The notes: generated by a model not told the origin, from the letters alone. DNA of 64,000 nt from Marilutibacter chinensis (GCF_021725675.1 NZ_JAKJPO010000001.1:434001-498000); one strand, 5' to 3'; positions 18,096 to 26,617 are shown, counted from the first letter of the stretch. Numbers and translations are program-made.

Positions 18096-18828
18096 ACGAC
18101 GCCCCCGGACCGAACGGATCGGGCTCGGCGGCGAACAACCGGCGCGATACTTCGCGCTCGTCCCTTTCGATCTCGGCGACGAAGCCGCGCACGTCGCCCA
18201 GTTGCGCGAATGCGGCCGCCCCACGCTCGAGGAAGGCCTGCAGCTCGTCGAGCCCGGCCGCCCGCGCCGGCCCGCGCGACAGCCTCAGCAGCGTGGTCAC
18301 CCCCGGCGTCTTCAGCGCCTGGGCAAGCCCGAACCCCGCACGCACGATCAGGTCGATCTGGCGGCCGCGCACCCGCGGCAGGCCGGTCGCCCGATAGGCC
18401 CTTGCGTACAGCTCGACGTCGAGCGTCTTCCTGCGCGCCGCGTTGCGCTCCAGCCACACGGCCATGCGCAGGTCCAGGGCGTGGGTCAGCAGCCCCAGTT
18501 CGATCGCATCGGCAACCGCCGCCAGCAGTCGCGTCGGCAGCAGCTTCTGCATCATCGGCAGGACCCGGGCGATGTCGGCGTCACGGCGGCTGAAGTCCTT
18601 GTCGGCGTAGACGTCGCTGAGGAAGAAATTCGCGGCCGGCCGGCGCCGCGGATCATCCAGGAAATGGCCGAAACTCGCTTCCAGCCGCGCCGACTGCCAG
18701 CGTCGCAGCTCCGGCAGCCAGCGCGACCCGTTGCGCGGGTCGCGTTGCGGATCGTGCAGCGTCTGGTGCGCCGCCAGCAGGCGCGCCAGGCGTTCGACGG
18801 CATCGTGGTGGCGGTGCTTGCGGGGCAT
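18088..18828 (-). CDS. Conserved hypothetical protein with FFLSDVYADKDFSRRDAD motif
   Basis: The product is 246 residues from the ATG at 18828. It is largely helical, cytoplasmic and without signal or membrane segment. The most distinctive stretch is NFFLSDVYADKDFSRRDADI near residue 65, followed by VLPMMQKLLP. I recall similar proteins of unknown function in many Proteobacteria but no activity. It lies head-to-head with the patatin-like gene (start 18925, 96 bases apart) and tail-to-tail with the PHA_gran_rgn gene (8-base overlap). This context suggests, but does not show, a link to PHA or lipid metabolism. Confidence 0.78.
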   Translation of the reverse strand: MPRKHRHHDAVERLARLLAAHQTLHDPQRDPRNGSRWLPELRRWQSARLEASFGHFLDDPRRRPAANFFLSDVYADKDFSRRDADIARVLPMMQKLLPTRLLAAVADAIELGLLTHALDLRMAVWLERNAARRKTLDVELYARAYRATGLPRVRGRQIDLIVRAGFGLAQALKTPGVTTLLRLSRGPARAAGLDELQAFLERGAAAFAQLGDVRGFVAEIERDEREVSRRLFAAEPDPFGPGASFS

Positions 18829-18924
18829 CCTGCGACGATCGTACGGGAGACGGCGCCGGCAGTGTGGGCCGGCGTCGCAGCCGCTACACTCGGCCCGACA
18901 CCGCAAAAGGTACGGCTGCCCGCG

Positions 18925-20250
18925 ATGCTTTCCCTCCACAGCGCCCACTCACGCTCCCGGCACGGTGCCGGAGGCGAACCGCGGATCGGCCTGGCCGTCG
19001 CCGGCGGCGGCCCGATCGGCGGCATGTACGAACTCGGTGCGCTGCGGGCGCTCGACGAGGCGCTCGACGGACTCGACCTGACCCGGCTGGACGCCTATGT
19101 CGGCGTCAGCAGCGGCGCCTTCCTGGCCGCGGCACTGGCCAACCGGATCGATACCGCGCAGATGTGCCGGATCTTCATCACCGGCGACAGCGACGATGTC
19201 CGCTTCCGTCCGGAGACCTTCATGCGCCCGGCGGTGTACGAATACCTGCGCCGCGCCGCCAGCCTTCCGCGGCTGACGCTGGAATGCTGGCAGGCGATGT
19301 TGTTCTCGCCGGCGACGGTACGCTGGCCCGACCTGCTGGCGCGCTTCGGCGGGCTGGTGCCGACCGGCCTGTTCGACAACGAGCACGTCGAGCGCTTCCT
19401 GCGCGACGTGTTCACCCGTCGTGGCCGCAGCAACGACTTCCGCACACTCGACGCCGACCTGTTCGTGGTCGCCGTCGACCTGGACAGCGGCGACACCGTG
19501 CGCTTCGGCGACGAGGGCTGGGACGACGTGCCGATCTCGCGCGCCATCCAGGCCAGCGCCGCCCTGCCCGGCCTGTATCCCCCGGTGGCGATCCACGGCC
19601 GCCAGTTCGTCGATGGCGCGCTGCGGCGGACGATGCATGCCTCGGCGGTGCTGGACCGCGACATCGATCTGATGATCGGGGTCAACCCGCTGGTGGCCTT
19701 CAATGCCGGCGACCCAGGCGGGGCCGCGCCAGGCCACGCGTCCGACAGCCACGCGCGGCTGGCATCGGGCGGCCTGCCGGCGGTGCTGTCGCAGACCTTC
19801 CGCAGCCTGCTGCAGTCGCGGATGCAGGTCGGTCTGGCCCGCTATACCAGGCAGTATCCGCATGTCGACCAGCTGGTGTTCGAGCCCAATCCCGACGACG
19901 GCGAGCTGTTCTTCACCAACGCCTTCAGCTTCGCCGCGCGCCGGCGCATCTGCGAGATCGCCTACCGCAACACCCTCGACGACCTGCGCCGACATCGCGA
20001 CATACTGGCGCCGCAGCTCGCCCGGCATGGCATCGGGCTGCGGCAGGCGGTGATCGAGGACCGCCAGCGGACCCTGGTCGGCAGCCTGGACGCATCCGGC
20101 GGGCCCGATACCGACACCGTCGCCGAACTCAAGCGCGCGCTCGACGACGTCGACCGGATCGTCGCACGGCGGGAAAGCAAGCCACGTACCCGCCCGCGGG
20201 CACGCAGCTCCGCGCGCGGGAAATCCTCCGCAGGCGAACCGTTGGTGTGA
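18925..20250 (+). CDS. Patatin-like phospholipase / acyl hydrolase
   Basis: The product is 441 residues from the ATG at 18925; the frame is open upstream on the strand opposite the hypothetical gene, which is ignored. The oxyanion loop is AVAGGGPIGGMYELGALRAL, the nucleophile elbow is VGVSSGAF (GxSxG), and the catalytic Asp lies in FVDGALRRT (DGA); together they make a Ser-Asp dyad. The C-terminus from about residue 420 is a basic tail (RTRPRARSSARGKS). No export signal is seen, so it acts in the cytoplasm or on granules. Being 85 bases ahead of a phasin gene, it is a candidate PHA depolymerase or granule-lipid hydrolase; a phospholipase role is the alternative. Confidence 0.88.
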   Translation: MLSLHSAHSRSRHGAGGEPRIGLAVAGGGPIGGMYELGALRALDEALDGLDLTRLDAYVGVSSGAFLAAALANRIDTAQMCRIFITGDSDDVRFRPETFMRPAVYEYLRRAASLPRLTLECWQAMLFSPATVRWPDLLARFGGLVPTGLFDNEHVERFLRDVFTRRGRSNDFRTLDADLFVVAVDLDSGDTVRFGDEGWDDVPISRAIQASAALPGLYPPVAIHGRQFVDGALRRTMHASAVLDRDIDLMIGVNPLVAFNAGDPGGAAPGHASDSHARLASGGLPAVLSQTFRSLLQSRMQVGLARYTRQYPHVDQLVFEPNPDDGELFFTNAFSFAARRRICEIAYRNTLDDLRRHRDILAPQLARHGIGLRQAVIEDRQRTLVGSLDASGGPDTDTVAELKRALDDVDRIVARRESKPRTRPRARSSARGKSSAGEPLV

Positions 20251-20335
20251 AAGCTCTAGAGTCCCGGCGCATGGTCGGGAACAGAGCCACATGACAATGC
20301 GGGCCACTTCTGGCCCACCGATCACGGAGCGACGC

Positions 20336-20959
20336 ATGGCCAAGTTGAAGAAATCCGCCAAGAAGGCGGCATCCCCGGCGACCGACCCGCAGCAGCAGGC
20401 CGAGCGCCTGGCCAAGGGCATCAGCGAGTCCGCGCAGCAGATCTGGCTCGCCGGCATGGGTGCGTTCGCCCGCGCCCAGGCCGAGGGCACCAAGCTGTTC
20501 GAGGGGCTGGTCAAGGAAGGCCTGGGCCTGGAAAAGAGCGCGCGCAAGTTCGCCGGCGACCTCGCGACCAGCCAGGCCGACGCGGTCCGCGACGCCGTCG
20601 AGAATCGCGTCGGGCAGGCCCGCGAACGCGCTGCCGACACCTGGGACCGGCTGGAGAAGGTGTTCGAGGAGCGCGTGCAGCGCGCCCTGGTCAAGCTCGG
20701 CGTCCCCGGTCGCGACGATCTCGCAGATCTCAGCCGTCGGGTCGAGGCGCTGACCGCGGAGCTCCGCCGACAGGGCGGCGGCAAGACGGCCAAGGCCCCG
20801 AGCAGGACGGCCGCCAGCCGTTCCGCGAAAACGGCTGCCAAGAAAGCCACCGCATCGCGGGCAAAGACCAGGCCAGCAACGGCGAAGAAGGCCGCCGGCA
20901 AGCCGGCCAGGAAGACCGCAACCCGCAAGGCCGCCCGCAAGGCATCGCCAGGCGCCTGA
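20336..20959 (+). CDS. Phasin / PHA granule-associated protein with histone-like basic tail
   Basis: The product is 207 residues from the ATG at 20336. Residues 25-140 form the phasin domain: QQIWLAGMGAFARAQAEGTK is typical, followed by long amphipathic helices and DLADLSRRVEALTAELRR, a short coiled coil. Residues 145-207 are Lys/Ala-rich (AKKATASRAKTRPATAKKAA), like the DNA-binding tail of PhaF. Such proteins coat PHA granules and tether them to the nucleoid, so granules are shared at division. PhaC is not in the window. Confidence 0.9.
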   Translation: MAKLKKSAKKAASPATDPQQQAERLAKGISESAQQIWLAGMGAFARAQAEGTKLFEGLVKEGLGLEKSARKFAGDLATSQADAVRDAVENRVGQARERAADTWDRLEKVFEERVQRALVKLGVPGRDDLADLSRRVEALTAELRRQGGGKTAKAPSRTAASRSAKTAAKKATASRAKTRPATAKKAAGKPARKTATRKAARKASPGA

Positions 20960-21020
20960 TCGGGACATCCCACTCCGATGGCGGCCCCGCCGCCATCCGC
21001 GTCCACCGACGCACCGTTTG

Positions 21021-21082
21021 GCCCGCCAGTCCGTACACCCGTATGCTCCCCTCCCCTTACGGTTCCGGACTGGCGGGCTTTC
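21021..21082 (+). terminator. Large nested hairpin after the phasin gene
   Basis: GCCCGCCAGTCCG (21021-21033) and CGGACTGGCGGGC (21066-21078) form a perfect 13-bp outer stem, with a second stem CCGTA/TACGG inside the 32-base loop, and TTTCT follows. A smaller perfect hairpin (GATGGCGGC/GCCGCCATC, 20977-20997) precedes it. Termination of the phasin transcript is the simplest reading; a structured small RNA is not excluded. Confidence 0.55.
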
Positions 21083-21162
21083 TGCTTACCGGCACCGCCA
21101 TCCGGAGCGGCGCCGAGCCGACCTGAGCACCGCCACGGATTGGCCGTCTGCCTAGCCGCTCA

Positions 21163-21191
21163 CTGACTTCGACGTCGACAACGCGTATAGT
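21163..21191 (+). promoter_or_regulatory. Possible sigma-70 promoter of the Mrr-like gene
   Basis: CTGACT, a 17-base spacer and TATAGT lie 62 bases before the start codon at 21253. The -10 box matches the consensus in five of six places, the -35 box in four. Confidence 0.45.
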
Positions 21192-21252
21192 CGCCGCGCC
21201 TCGCGCGCGTGCGCGTGCGCGATCGCAAGAAGACATCGCACTCGAGGACAGG

Positions 21253-22275
21253 ATGCTCACGGTTTCAACCGTCTTGACCACACTCGGCGTCACCGCCGCC
21301 ATCGGTGCGCCGCTGACGATCTATCTGTGGCGGATACGCCGTCGCAATCACGAAGTCGGCCGCGGGCTGGCCGCGCTGGCCGCGATGCGCTGGCGCGAGT
21401 TCTCCGGTTTCGTGGTGGAGGCGCTGCACGCGCAGGGATTCGAGGCCGACCGCCTCGACTCCTCCCCCCAGAGCGGGCAGGCCGCCGACCTGAAGCTGAC
21501 CCGCAATGGGGAGAGCTGGCTTCTGAGCTGCAAGCAGGGCCTCAACTACCGGATCGACTCCACGCAGATCGCCAGCCTGGCGGACGCGGTACGTTTCGCC
21601 GGCGCGTCCGGGGGCATCGTCGCCACCCTCGGCTCGATCCAGAAGGAAGCCCGCACGAACAACCGTGGCATGGAGCTGATGGACGGCCCCGCGGTGTGGG
21701 AACTGGTCGAACCGCTGCTGCCGGCCAGTCTGCGCGACGACCTGGCCGAGCACGCGAAGCGGCGCAGCATCGGCGAGACGCTTCTCGCCTGGGTGATCGC
21801 CCTGCTGACCGGCGGCGTGGTCGCATTCGCGATCTCCAACGGCGGCGGCGACACGGCGGCGGTGCCCGCGACCGATGCTTCCACGCGCGCCGCACAGGAT
21901 GCATCGGCCCCCGCCGTTCCTACGCCCGCCCCCCCTCGGGATGCGGCAACCGCGACGCCTTCCGACGCCACTACGGCGGCCGAACCGGCCCAGCCGGCTT
22001 CGCCCGCCGAGGCGCCCGCACTCGACGAAACCCAGCAGCGCCGTGAGGTGGTCGAACGCGTCAGACAGCTTCCCGGCGTCAAGCGGGTGGCCTGGTCGAC
22101 CCGCTCGACCCTGCTGATCGACATGGATGGCAGCGTCGCCGACGGCCCCGCCTTCACCCGTCCGATCTGTACGGTGCTGGAGAAATACGAGGCGTTGCGC
22201 GCGTCGCGGCTGCAGCTGCAGCCGCCGGAAGGCAGCGATGCCCGGGTGCGTTTCATGCAGTGCCGCACCTACTGA
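21253..22275 (+). CDS. Membrane protein with Mrr-type restriction-endonuclease-like domain
   Basis: The product is 340 residues. A membrane helix at residues 5-26 (LGVTAAIGAPLTIYL) is followed by a domain at about 40-165 with the Mrr-like nuclease fold: MRWREFSGFVVEALHAQGFE, then ADLKLTRNGESWLLSCKQG holding the D...(C)K pair of the active site, and SGGIVATLGSI. A second helix at about 180-200 leads to an Ala/Pro/Thr-rich spacer and a C-terminal domain of about 80 residues with VRQLPGVKRVAWS. This anchored form is widespread in Xanthomonadaceae and is not linked to a methyltransferase here, so it is unlikely to be a classical restriction enzyme. Substrate and side of action are unknown. Confidence 0.8.
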   Translation: MLTVSTVLTTLGVTAAIGAPLTIYLWRIRRRNHEVGRGLAALAAMRWREFSGFVVEALHAQGFEADRLDSSPQSGQAADLKLTRNGESWLLSCKQGLNYRIDSTQIASLADAVRFAGASGGIVATLGSIQKEARTNNRGMELMDGPAVWELVEPLLPASLRDDLAEHAKRRSIGETLLAWVIALLTGGVVAFAISNGGGDTAAVPATDASTRAAQDASAPAVPTPAPPRDAATATPSDATTAAEPAQPASPAEAPALDETQQRREVVERVRQLPGVKRVAWSTRSTLLIDMDGSVADGPAFTRPICTVLEKYEALRASRLQLQPPEGSDARVRFMQCRTY

Positions 22276-22405
22276 CCGGCGACGCGCCGGACGCCTGAGC
22301 CGCCCCGCTACCGACTGCCGGAGGCGGTCCCCAGGCGACACGCGGCCGTCGCGTCGCCGGCGCCCGGGACACCGATTCCCGATAGCCGCCGCCCCGTGCG
22401 CCGGC

Positions 22406-24409
22406 CTACCAGTGCACCCCGCGCATCAGCGCGGCGAACGCGATCTGCTCGTTGCTCGGCTGCTCGTTCCTGATCCCTTCGCGGCTGCCCTTGGCGGCCG
22501 CCGAATCCGGGAACAGCTCGAAGGCGGTGTTCATCACGACCTCGTAGGCCTTGGGCGCGAGCGCATTGATCACCGCGGCGAAAATGCCCAGGCGCGTCGC
22601 GATCCGGCTGGGCCGCTCGATGATGCCCTTCACCACAAGGTCGGCCGCCTCCTCCGGCGTCAGCGTCGGCACGCTGTCGTACATCTTGGTCGGCGCGATC
22701 ATCGGGGTCTTCACCAGTGGCATGTTGATCGTGGTGAAGGCGATGCCCTTGCCCGACAGCTCGCCCTGGGCGCAGCGGCTGAACGCATCCAGCGCCGCCT
22801 TGGATGCGACATAGGCGGAGAACCGCGGTGAGTTCGCCAGCACGCCGATCGAGCTGATGTTGATGATGTGTCCCTTGCGTCGCTCGGTCATCTTCGGCAT
22901 GAAGCCCATGATCAACCGCAGCGAGCCGAAATAGTTCAGTTGCATCGTCCGCTCGAAGTCATGGAAGCGGTCGTAGCTGAGCTCGATCGAGCGCCGGATC
23001 GAACGGCCGGCGTTGTTGATCAGGATGTCGACATGACCGTGCTCGGCCAGCACCTGCTGCACCAGCCTGTCGCAGTCGGCCATGTCCGAGAGGTCGGCGG
23101 TATAGGCGAAGACCTTCGCGGGAGATGCCTTGCCGCCGGCCGCCCTCATCTCGTCGCGCGCCTTGAACAGCTCCTCCTCGCCGCGCGCGACGATCACGGT
23201 GATCGCACCCGCCTCGGCCACCCGCTTCGCCGTGGCCAGACCGATTCCCGACGAACCGCCCGTGATCACCACGACCTTGTTGCGCACCTTGCCCTTCAGC
23301 GTGCGGTCGACGAACAGGTCCGGATCGAGATTGCGCTCCCAGTAGTCCCACAACCGCCAGGCATAGTCCTCCAGCCGCGGCACCGCGATGCCGCTGCCCT
23401 TCAGCGCGCGCTCGGCGTCGCGGTTGTCGAAGCGGGTCGGATAGGTGACGAACTTCAGCGCCTGCCTGGGAATCCTGAAATCGCGCAGCAGCATGCCGAC
23501 GAAGCGTCGCACCGGCGGCAGGCTGCCGACTGCCATCCGCACGCTGCCGGGCACGAAGGCGAACATCCGCGCATCGATGCGCATCGTCATTTCGGGCGCG
23601 TGCCCGGCGCGGGCGAACAGGTTGAGTACCTCCCCGACCCGCTGCGGCTCGGAATCGGTCAGGTGGAAGCAGTGGCCGTCGAGCCGGGGCTTGTGGGCGA
23701 TGTGGTCCATCGCGTCGGCGACGAAATCGACCGGGACGATGTTGATGCGGCCGCCCTCGACGCCAAGGGTCGGCACCCACGGCGGCAGCATCTGCCGCAT
23801 CTTCTTCAGCAGGGTGAAGAAGTAGTACGGGCCGTCGATCTTGTCGATCTCGCCGGTCTGCGAGTGGCCTACGACGATGCCGGGACGATAGATACGCCAC
23901 TTGACGCGCTTGTCGGCACGCACCAGTCCCTCGGACTCGTGCTTGGTGCGCAGATAGGGATCGTCGAGGCCTTCTGCCTCGTCGAACATGTCCTCGCGGA
24001 ACACGCCCGGATACAGGCCGGCCGCCGCGATCGAACTGGTGTGATGGAAACAGCCGGCCTTGATCGAGGCGGCGAGATCGAGCGCATGACGGGTGCCCTC
24101 GACATTGGCCGCGTGCTGCGATTCCGGGCTGGCGGTCAGGTCGTAGATCGCCGCCAGATGGAAGAAATGACGGATCTTGCCGGTCAGCGCCTTGCGCTGG
24201 GCCGCGCTGACCCCGCAGTCGGGCTTGGCCATGTCGCCCTGCACCGCGACCACGCGTTTCATGTCCCAGCCCATCCGCCGGCCGATCTCATCGAGCTTCC
24301 TGCGCGACTCCTTGCGCACCAGCACATGGACCGTGCCCTTGCGCTTGAGCAGGTTGCCGACCAGAAACCGGCCGATGAAGCCGGTCGCGCCCGTGACGAA
24401 GTAATCCAT
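22406..24409 (-). CDS. Two-domain SDR fatty acyl-CoA reductase, alcohol-forming (Maqu_2220 type)
   Basis: The product is 667 residues from the ATG at 24409 (MDYFVTGATGFIGRFLVGNL), preceded by AGAGGAGT; the frame is open to 24640. Residues 1-370 form an extended SDR domain with TGATGFIG and the active pair in YLRTKHESE. Residues 380-660 form a classical SDR domain with ITGGSSGIGLATA, NNAGRSI and YVASKAALDAF. Length, domain order and stretches such as NIVPVDFV, NMPLVKTPMIAPTK and the end LMRGVHW agree closely with the Marinobacter enzyme Maqu_2220 as I remember it, which reduces acyl-CoA to fatty alcohol for wax esters. It lies back-to-back with an acyl-CoA-binding protein gene. Confidence 0.9.
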   Translation of the reverse strand: MDYFVTGATGFIGRFLVGNLLKRKGTVHVLVRKESRRKLDEIGRRMGWDMKRVVAVQGDMAKPDCGVSAAQRKALTGKIRHFFHLAAIYDLTASPESQHAANVEGTRHALDLAASIKAGCFHHTSSIAAAGLYPGVFREDMFDEAEGLDDPYLRTKHESEGLVRADKRVKWRIYRPGIVVGHSQTGEIDKIDGPYYFFTLLKKMRQMLPPWVPTLGVEGGRINIVPVDFVADAMDHIAHKPRLDGHCFHLTDSEPQRVGEVLNLFARAGHAPEMTMRIDARMFAFVPGSVRMAVGSLPPVRRFVGMLLRDFRIPRQALKFVTYPTRFDNRDAERALKGSGIAVPRLEDYAWRLWDYWERNLDPDLFVDRTLKGKVRNKVVVITGGSSGIGLATAKRVAEAGAITVIVARGEEELFKARDEMRAAGGKASPAKVFAYTADLSDMADCDRLVQQVLAEHGHVDILINNAGRSIRRSIELSYDRFHDFERTMQLNYFGSLRLIMGFMPKMTERRKGHIINISSIGVLANSPRFSAYVASKAALDAFSRCAQGELSGKGIAFTTINMPLVKTPMIAPTKMYDSVPTLTPEEAADLVVKGIIERPSRIATRLGIFAAVINALAPKAYEVVMNTAFELFPDSAAAKGSREGIRNEQPSNEQIAFAALMRGVHW

Positions 24410-24502
24410 GACTCCTCTCTCCCCAACCTGCCGGCCGCGCCGATGCGGCCGTCCCGGGCTTACGGTGCCAGAGCCCCGCATGCAGCACAATTCCCTTCCG
24501 TA

Positions 24503-24531
24503 TTGACCGCCCCCCCGCTGCGTGATGTGAT
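24503..24531 (+). promoter_or_regulatory. Possible promoter of the ACBP-TetR unit
   Basis: TTGACC, a 17-base spacer and TGTGAT lie 32 bases ahead of the ATG at 24564, in the 154-base gap between the divergent reductase and ACBP genes. The spacer includes a run of seven C. Confidence 0.4.
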
Positions 24532-24563
24532 TCGGGCGAATCCCAACGTCGAGACCAGCACCG

Positions 24564-24821
24564 ATGACGGACCTCAAGCGTGCGTTCGAACAGGCCTCCA
24601 AGGATGTGCACGACCTGTCGGAGCGCCCCGACAACGACACCCTGCTGCGGCTGTACGCGCTCTACAAGCAGGGCAGCGAGGGCGACGTGAGCGGGCCCAA
24701 GCCGGGCTTCTTCGACTTCGTCGGCACCGCCAAGTACGAGGCCTGGGCCAAGCTGGCCGGTACCTCGAAGGAAGACGCGATGCGCAAGTACGTCGACCTG
24801 GTCGGCAAGCTGCGGTCCTGA
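24564..24821 (+). CDS. Acyl-CoA-binding protein
   Basis: The product is 85 residues, the full usual length of ACBP. It shows the four-helix pattern with LLRLYALYKQGSEGD and the later KYEAWAKLAGTSKEDAMRKY, which carry the Tyr and Lys residues that hold the CoA. ACBP binds long-chain acyl-CoA in the cytoplasm and delivers it to enzymes. It is divergent from the fatty acyl-CoA reductase at 22406 and 17 bases ahead of a TetR regulator, so supplying acyl-CoA to the reductase is a natural role. Confidence 0.95.
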   Translation: MTDLKRAFEQASKDVHDLSERPDNDTLLRLYALYKQGSEGDVSGPKPGFFDFVGTAKYEAWAKLAGTSKEDAMRKYVDLVGKLRS

Positions 24822-24838
24822 GGCCGTCATCCGGGCGA

Positions 24839-25465
24839 ATGGCCAGGCAGACGCGCCAGCGCATCCTCGATGCCAGCCTCGCGATGTTCAACGCGCAGGG
24901 CGAGCCGAACGTCACCACCAATCACATCGCCGACGAGCTGGAGATCAGCCCGGGCAACCTGTACTACCACTTCCGCAACAAGGACGACATCATCGAGCAG
25001 CTGTTCGCGCGCTTCGAGGAGCGCATGGACGATGCGCTGACGGTGCCCGAGGGGCGGCTGCCGGGACTGGAGGACATCTGGCTGCAGCTGCATCTGGTGT
25101 TCGAGTGCATCTGGGACTATCGCTTCCTGCACCGCGACCTGGTCGAGATCCTCAGCCGCAACCGCCGCCTGCGGCTGCGCTTCGCACGGATCCTGCGCCG
25201 CGCCGACGAGCGCGCCCACGCGGTGATGCGCGGCCTGCTGCAGGCGGGGGTGATGCGGGCGTCGGGCAGCGAACTGGCGGCGACCGCGACCAACGTGCTG
25301 GTGATCGCAACGTTCTGGCTGAACTATGCGGCCGCCCGCGGCGACAAGGACGAGCACGCCGCGATCCGCGACGGCATCGTCCAGGTGATGATGCTCGTGG
25401 CCCCGTTCCTGCGCGACGCCGAGCGCCTGCACCTGAATCACCTGACCCGCGCCTACATGACCTGA
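24839..25465 (+). CDS. TetR/AcrR-family transcriptional regulator
   Basis: The product is 208 residues starting MARQTRQRILDASLAMF. The helix-turn-helix lies at residues 27-47 (HIADELEISPGNLYYHFRNK), and the remainder is a helical ligand domain with LEDIWLQLHLVFECIWDYRF. It follows the ACBP gene by 17 bases and faces the acyl-CoA reductase promoter, so it probably controls that unit in answer to an acyl-CoA or fatty acid. The ligand cannot be read from the sequence. Confidence 0.9.
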   Translation: MARQTRQRILDASLAMFNAQGEPNVTTNHIADELEISPGNLYYHFRNKDDIIEQLFARFEERMDDALTVPEGRLPGLEDIWLQLHLVFECIWDYRFLHRDLVEILSRNRRLRLRFARILRRADERAHAVMRGLLQAGVMRASGSELAATATNVLVIATFWLNYAAARGDKDEHAAIRDGIVQVMMLVAPFLRDAERLHLNHLTRAYMT

Positions 25466-25557
25466 CCGCTGTCGCCGCGACGGAACCTGCGGTTCGCGCC
25501 GCAAGCATCGCCGTGGCATCGCACGCCGCCGCATCCAGTCCACCGCAAGGAACCGCC

Positions 25558-26412
25558 ATGGCCGCCAAATCCTCCTGGGCCCCCTTCCCGCATGACGCCA
25601 AGCCCTTCACCTATGCCGGCGACGCGCTGAAGAAAGCCTGGCCCAAGCTGCATGCGGGCGATCTGGAGCCATTTCCCGACGCCACACGCGCCGCCGTGCT
25701 GATCGACGCCGCCGGCAAGGCGGCGCCGAAGAAGCTCGATGCCGACGCCCTTGCCGCCGAACTGCAGGAGGCCTGGCGCGCGTTCCACCGCGGCGACTTC
25801 GAGCGGGCTTTCGAGCTCGGCAGTGCGCTCGGTCCGGTCGGCGCATCGGTCGCGGTCAAGGCGCTGGGCATCCACGCCACCTACCTGGTCGACGACGACG
25901 GCGAACGACTCAAGCGCTACGAGCGGGCCGCCAAGCTGGCCGAGGCCGCGGTCGCCGCCCTGCCCGACGAAGCCAACAGCCACTACCGCCATGCATTCGC
26001 ACTCGGCCGCTACAGCCAGGGCCTGAGCATCGCCAAGGCGCTGAAAGCCGGCATTGCCGGCAAGGTCCGCGCCGCCCTCGACACCGCGCTGGAGCTGGCG
26101 CCCAAGCACGCCGAGGCGCATACCGCGATGGCGCTGTACCACGCCGAGATCATCGGCAAGGTCGGCGCAATGATCGGCGGGCTGACCTACGGCGCCAAGG
26201 CCGCCGCAGCGGAAAAGCACATTCAGACCGCGCTGAAACTGACCCCGCAGTCGCCGATCGCCCATATCGAGCACGGCAACGTCCTGCTGCTGCTCCACGG
26301 CGAACGTCAGGAAGACGCGGCCGCAAGCGCCTATGAGAAGGCCGCCAGGCTCAAGCCGCTGGACGCGATGGAGGCGCTCGACGCGGCCTGGGCCGCCGAC
26401 CAGCTCGAATGA
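25558..26412 (+). CDS. TPR-containing cytoplasmic protein of unknown function
   Basis: The product is 284 residues with AAGGAA before the ATG at 25558. There is no signal peptide. TPR-like helices occupy residues 75-275, for example AWRAFHRGDFERAFELGSAL, YRHAFALGRYSQGLS, LDTALELAPKHAEAHTAMAL and IQTALKLTPQSPIAHIEHGN. The first 50 residues (WAPFPHDAKPFTYAGDALKK) are well ordered and non-TPR. It is 92 bases after the TetR gene and could be in the same transcript. It probably mediates protein contacts; no partner is evident. Confidence 0.8.
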   Translation: MAAKSSWAPFPHDAKPFTYAGDALKKAWPKLHAGDLEPFPDATRAAVLIDAAGKAAPKKLDADALAAELQEAWRAFHRGDFERAFELGSALGPVGASVAVKALGIHATYLVDDDGERLKRYERAAKLAEAAVAALPDEANSHYRHAFALGRYSQGLSIAKALKAGIAGKVRAALDTALELAPKHAEAHTAMALYHAEIIGKVGAMIGGLTYGAKAAAAEKHIQTALKLTPQSPIAHIEHGNVLLLLHGERQEDAAASAYEKAARLKPLDAMEALDAAWAADQLE

Positions 26413-26441
26413 GCCCGGACGCACGGACGCCGAGGGGACGC

Positions 26442-26470
26442 TTGCCTGCCGCCGCGGCTGCCAGTAAACT
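26442..26470 (+). promoter_or_regulatory. Promoter of tRNA-Val
   Basis: TTGCCT, a 17-base spacer and TAAACT lie 39 bases ahead of the tRNA 5' end. Both boxes match the sigma-70 consensus in four of six places and the spacing is ideal. Confidence 0.6.
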
Positions 26471-26509
26471 GCGCGGCCCACGCCAGACGCCTTTCACGGC
26501 CCTGAGCAC

Positions 26510-26584
26510 GGGCGGTTAGCTCAGCGGTAGAGCATTGCCTTCACACGGCAAGGGTCGCAGGTTCGATCCCTGCACCGCCCACCA
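26510..26584 (+). tRNA. tRNA-Val (anticodon CAC)
   Basis: The 75-base cloverleaf has acceptor arms GGGCGGT and ACCGCCC, D-loop TAGCTCAGCGGTAGA, anticodon stem TTGCC/GGCAA with loop TTCACAC (anticodon CAC, reading GUG), T-loop GTTCGATCC and an encoded CCA end. GUG is a frequent valine codon in this GC-rich DNA. Confidence 0.96.
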
Positions 26585-26592
26585 ATCCCGAA

Positions 26593-26617
26593 GGGCCGGC
26601 TCATGCCGGCCCTTTTT
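26593..26617 (+). terminator. Terminator of tRNA-Val (first of three copies)
   Basis: GGGCCGGC and GCCGGCCC form an 8-bp stem around TCAT followed by five T. It begins 9 bases after the CCA end. Confidence 0.88.

Noticed and set aside
18949..21006. 685-codon minus-strand frame opposite the patatin and phasin genes
   Set aside because: Antisense shadow; the patatin and phasin motifs on the plus strand are unambiguous.
21253..22275. Restriction-modification system
   Set aside because: No methyltransferase or specificity gene adjoins, and the nuclease-like domain is membrane-anchored.
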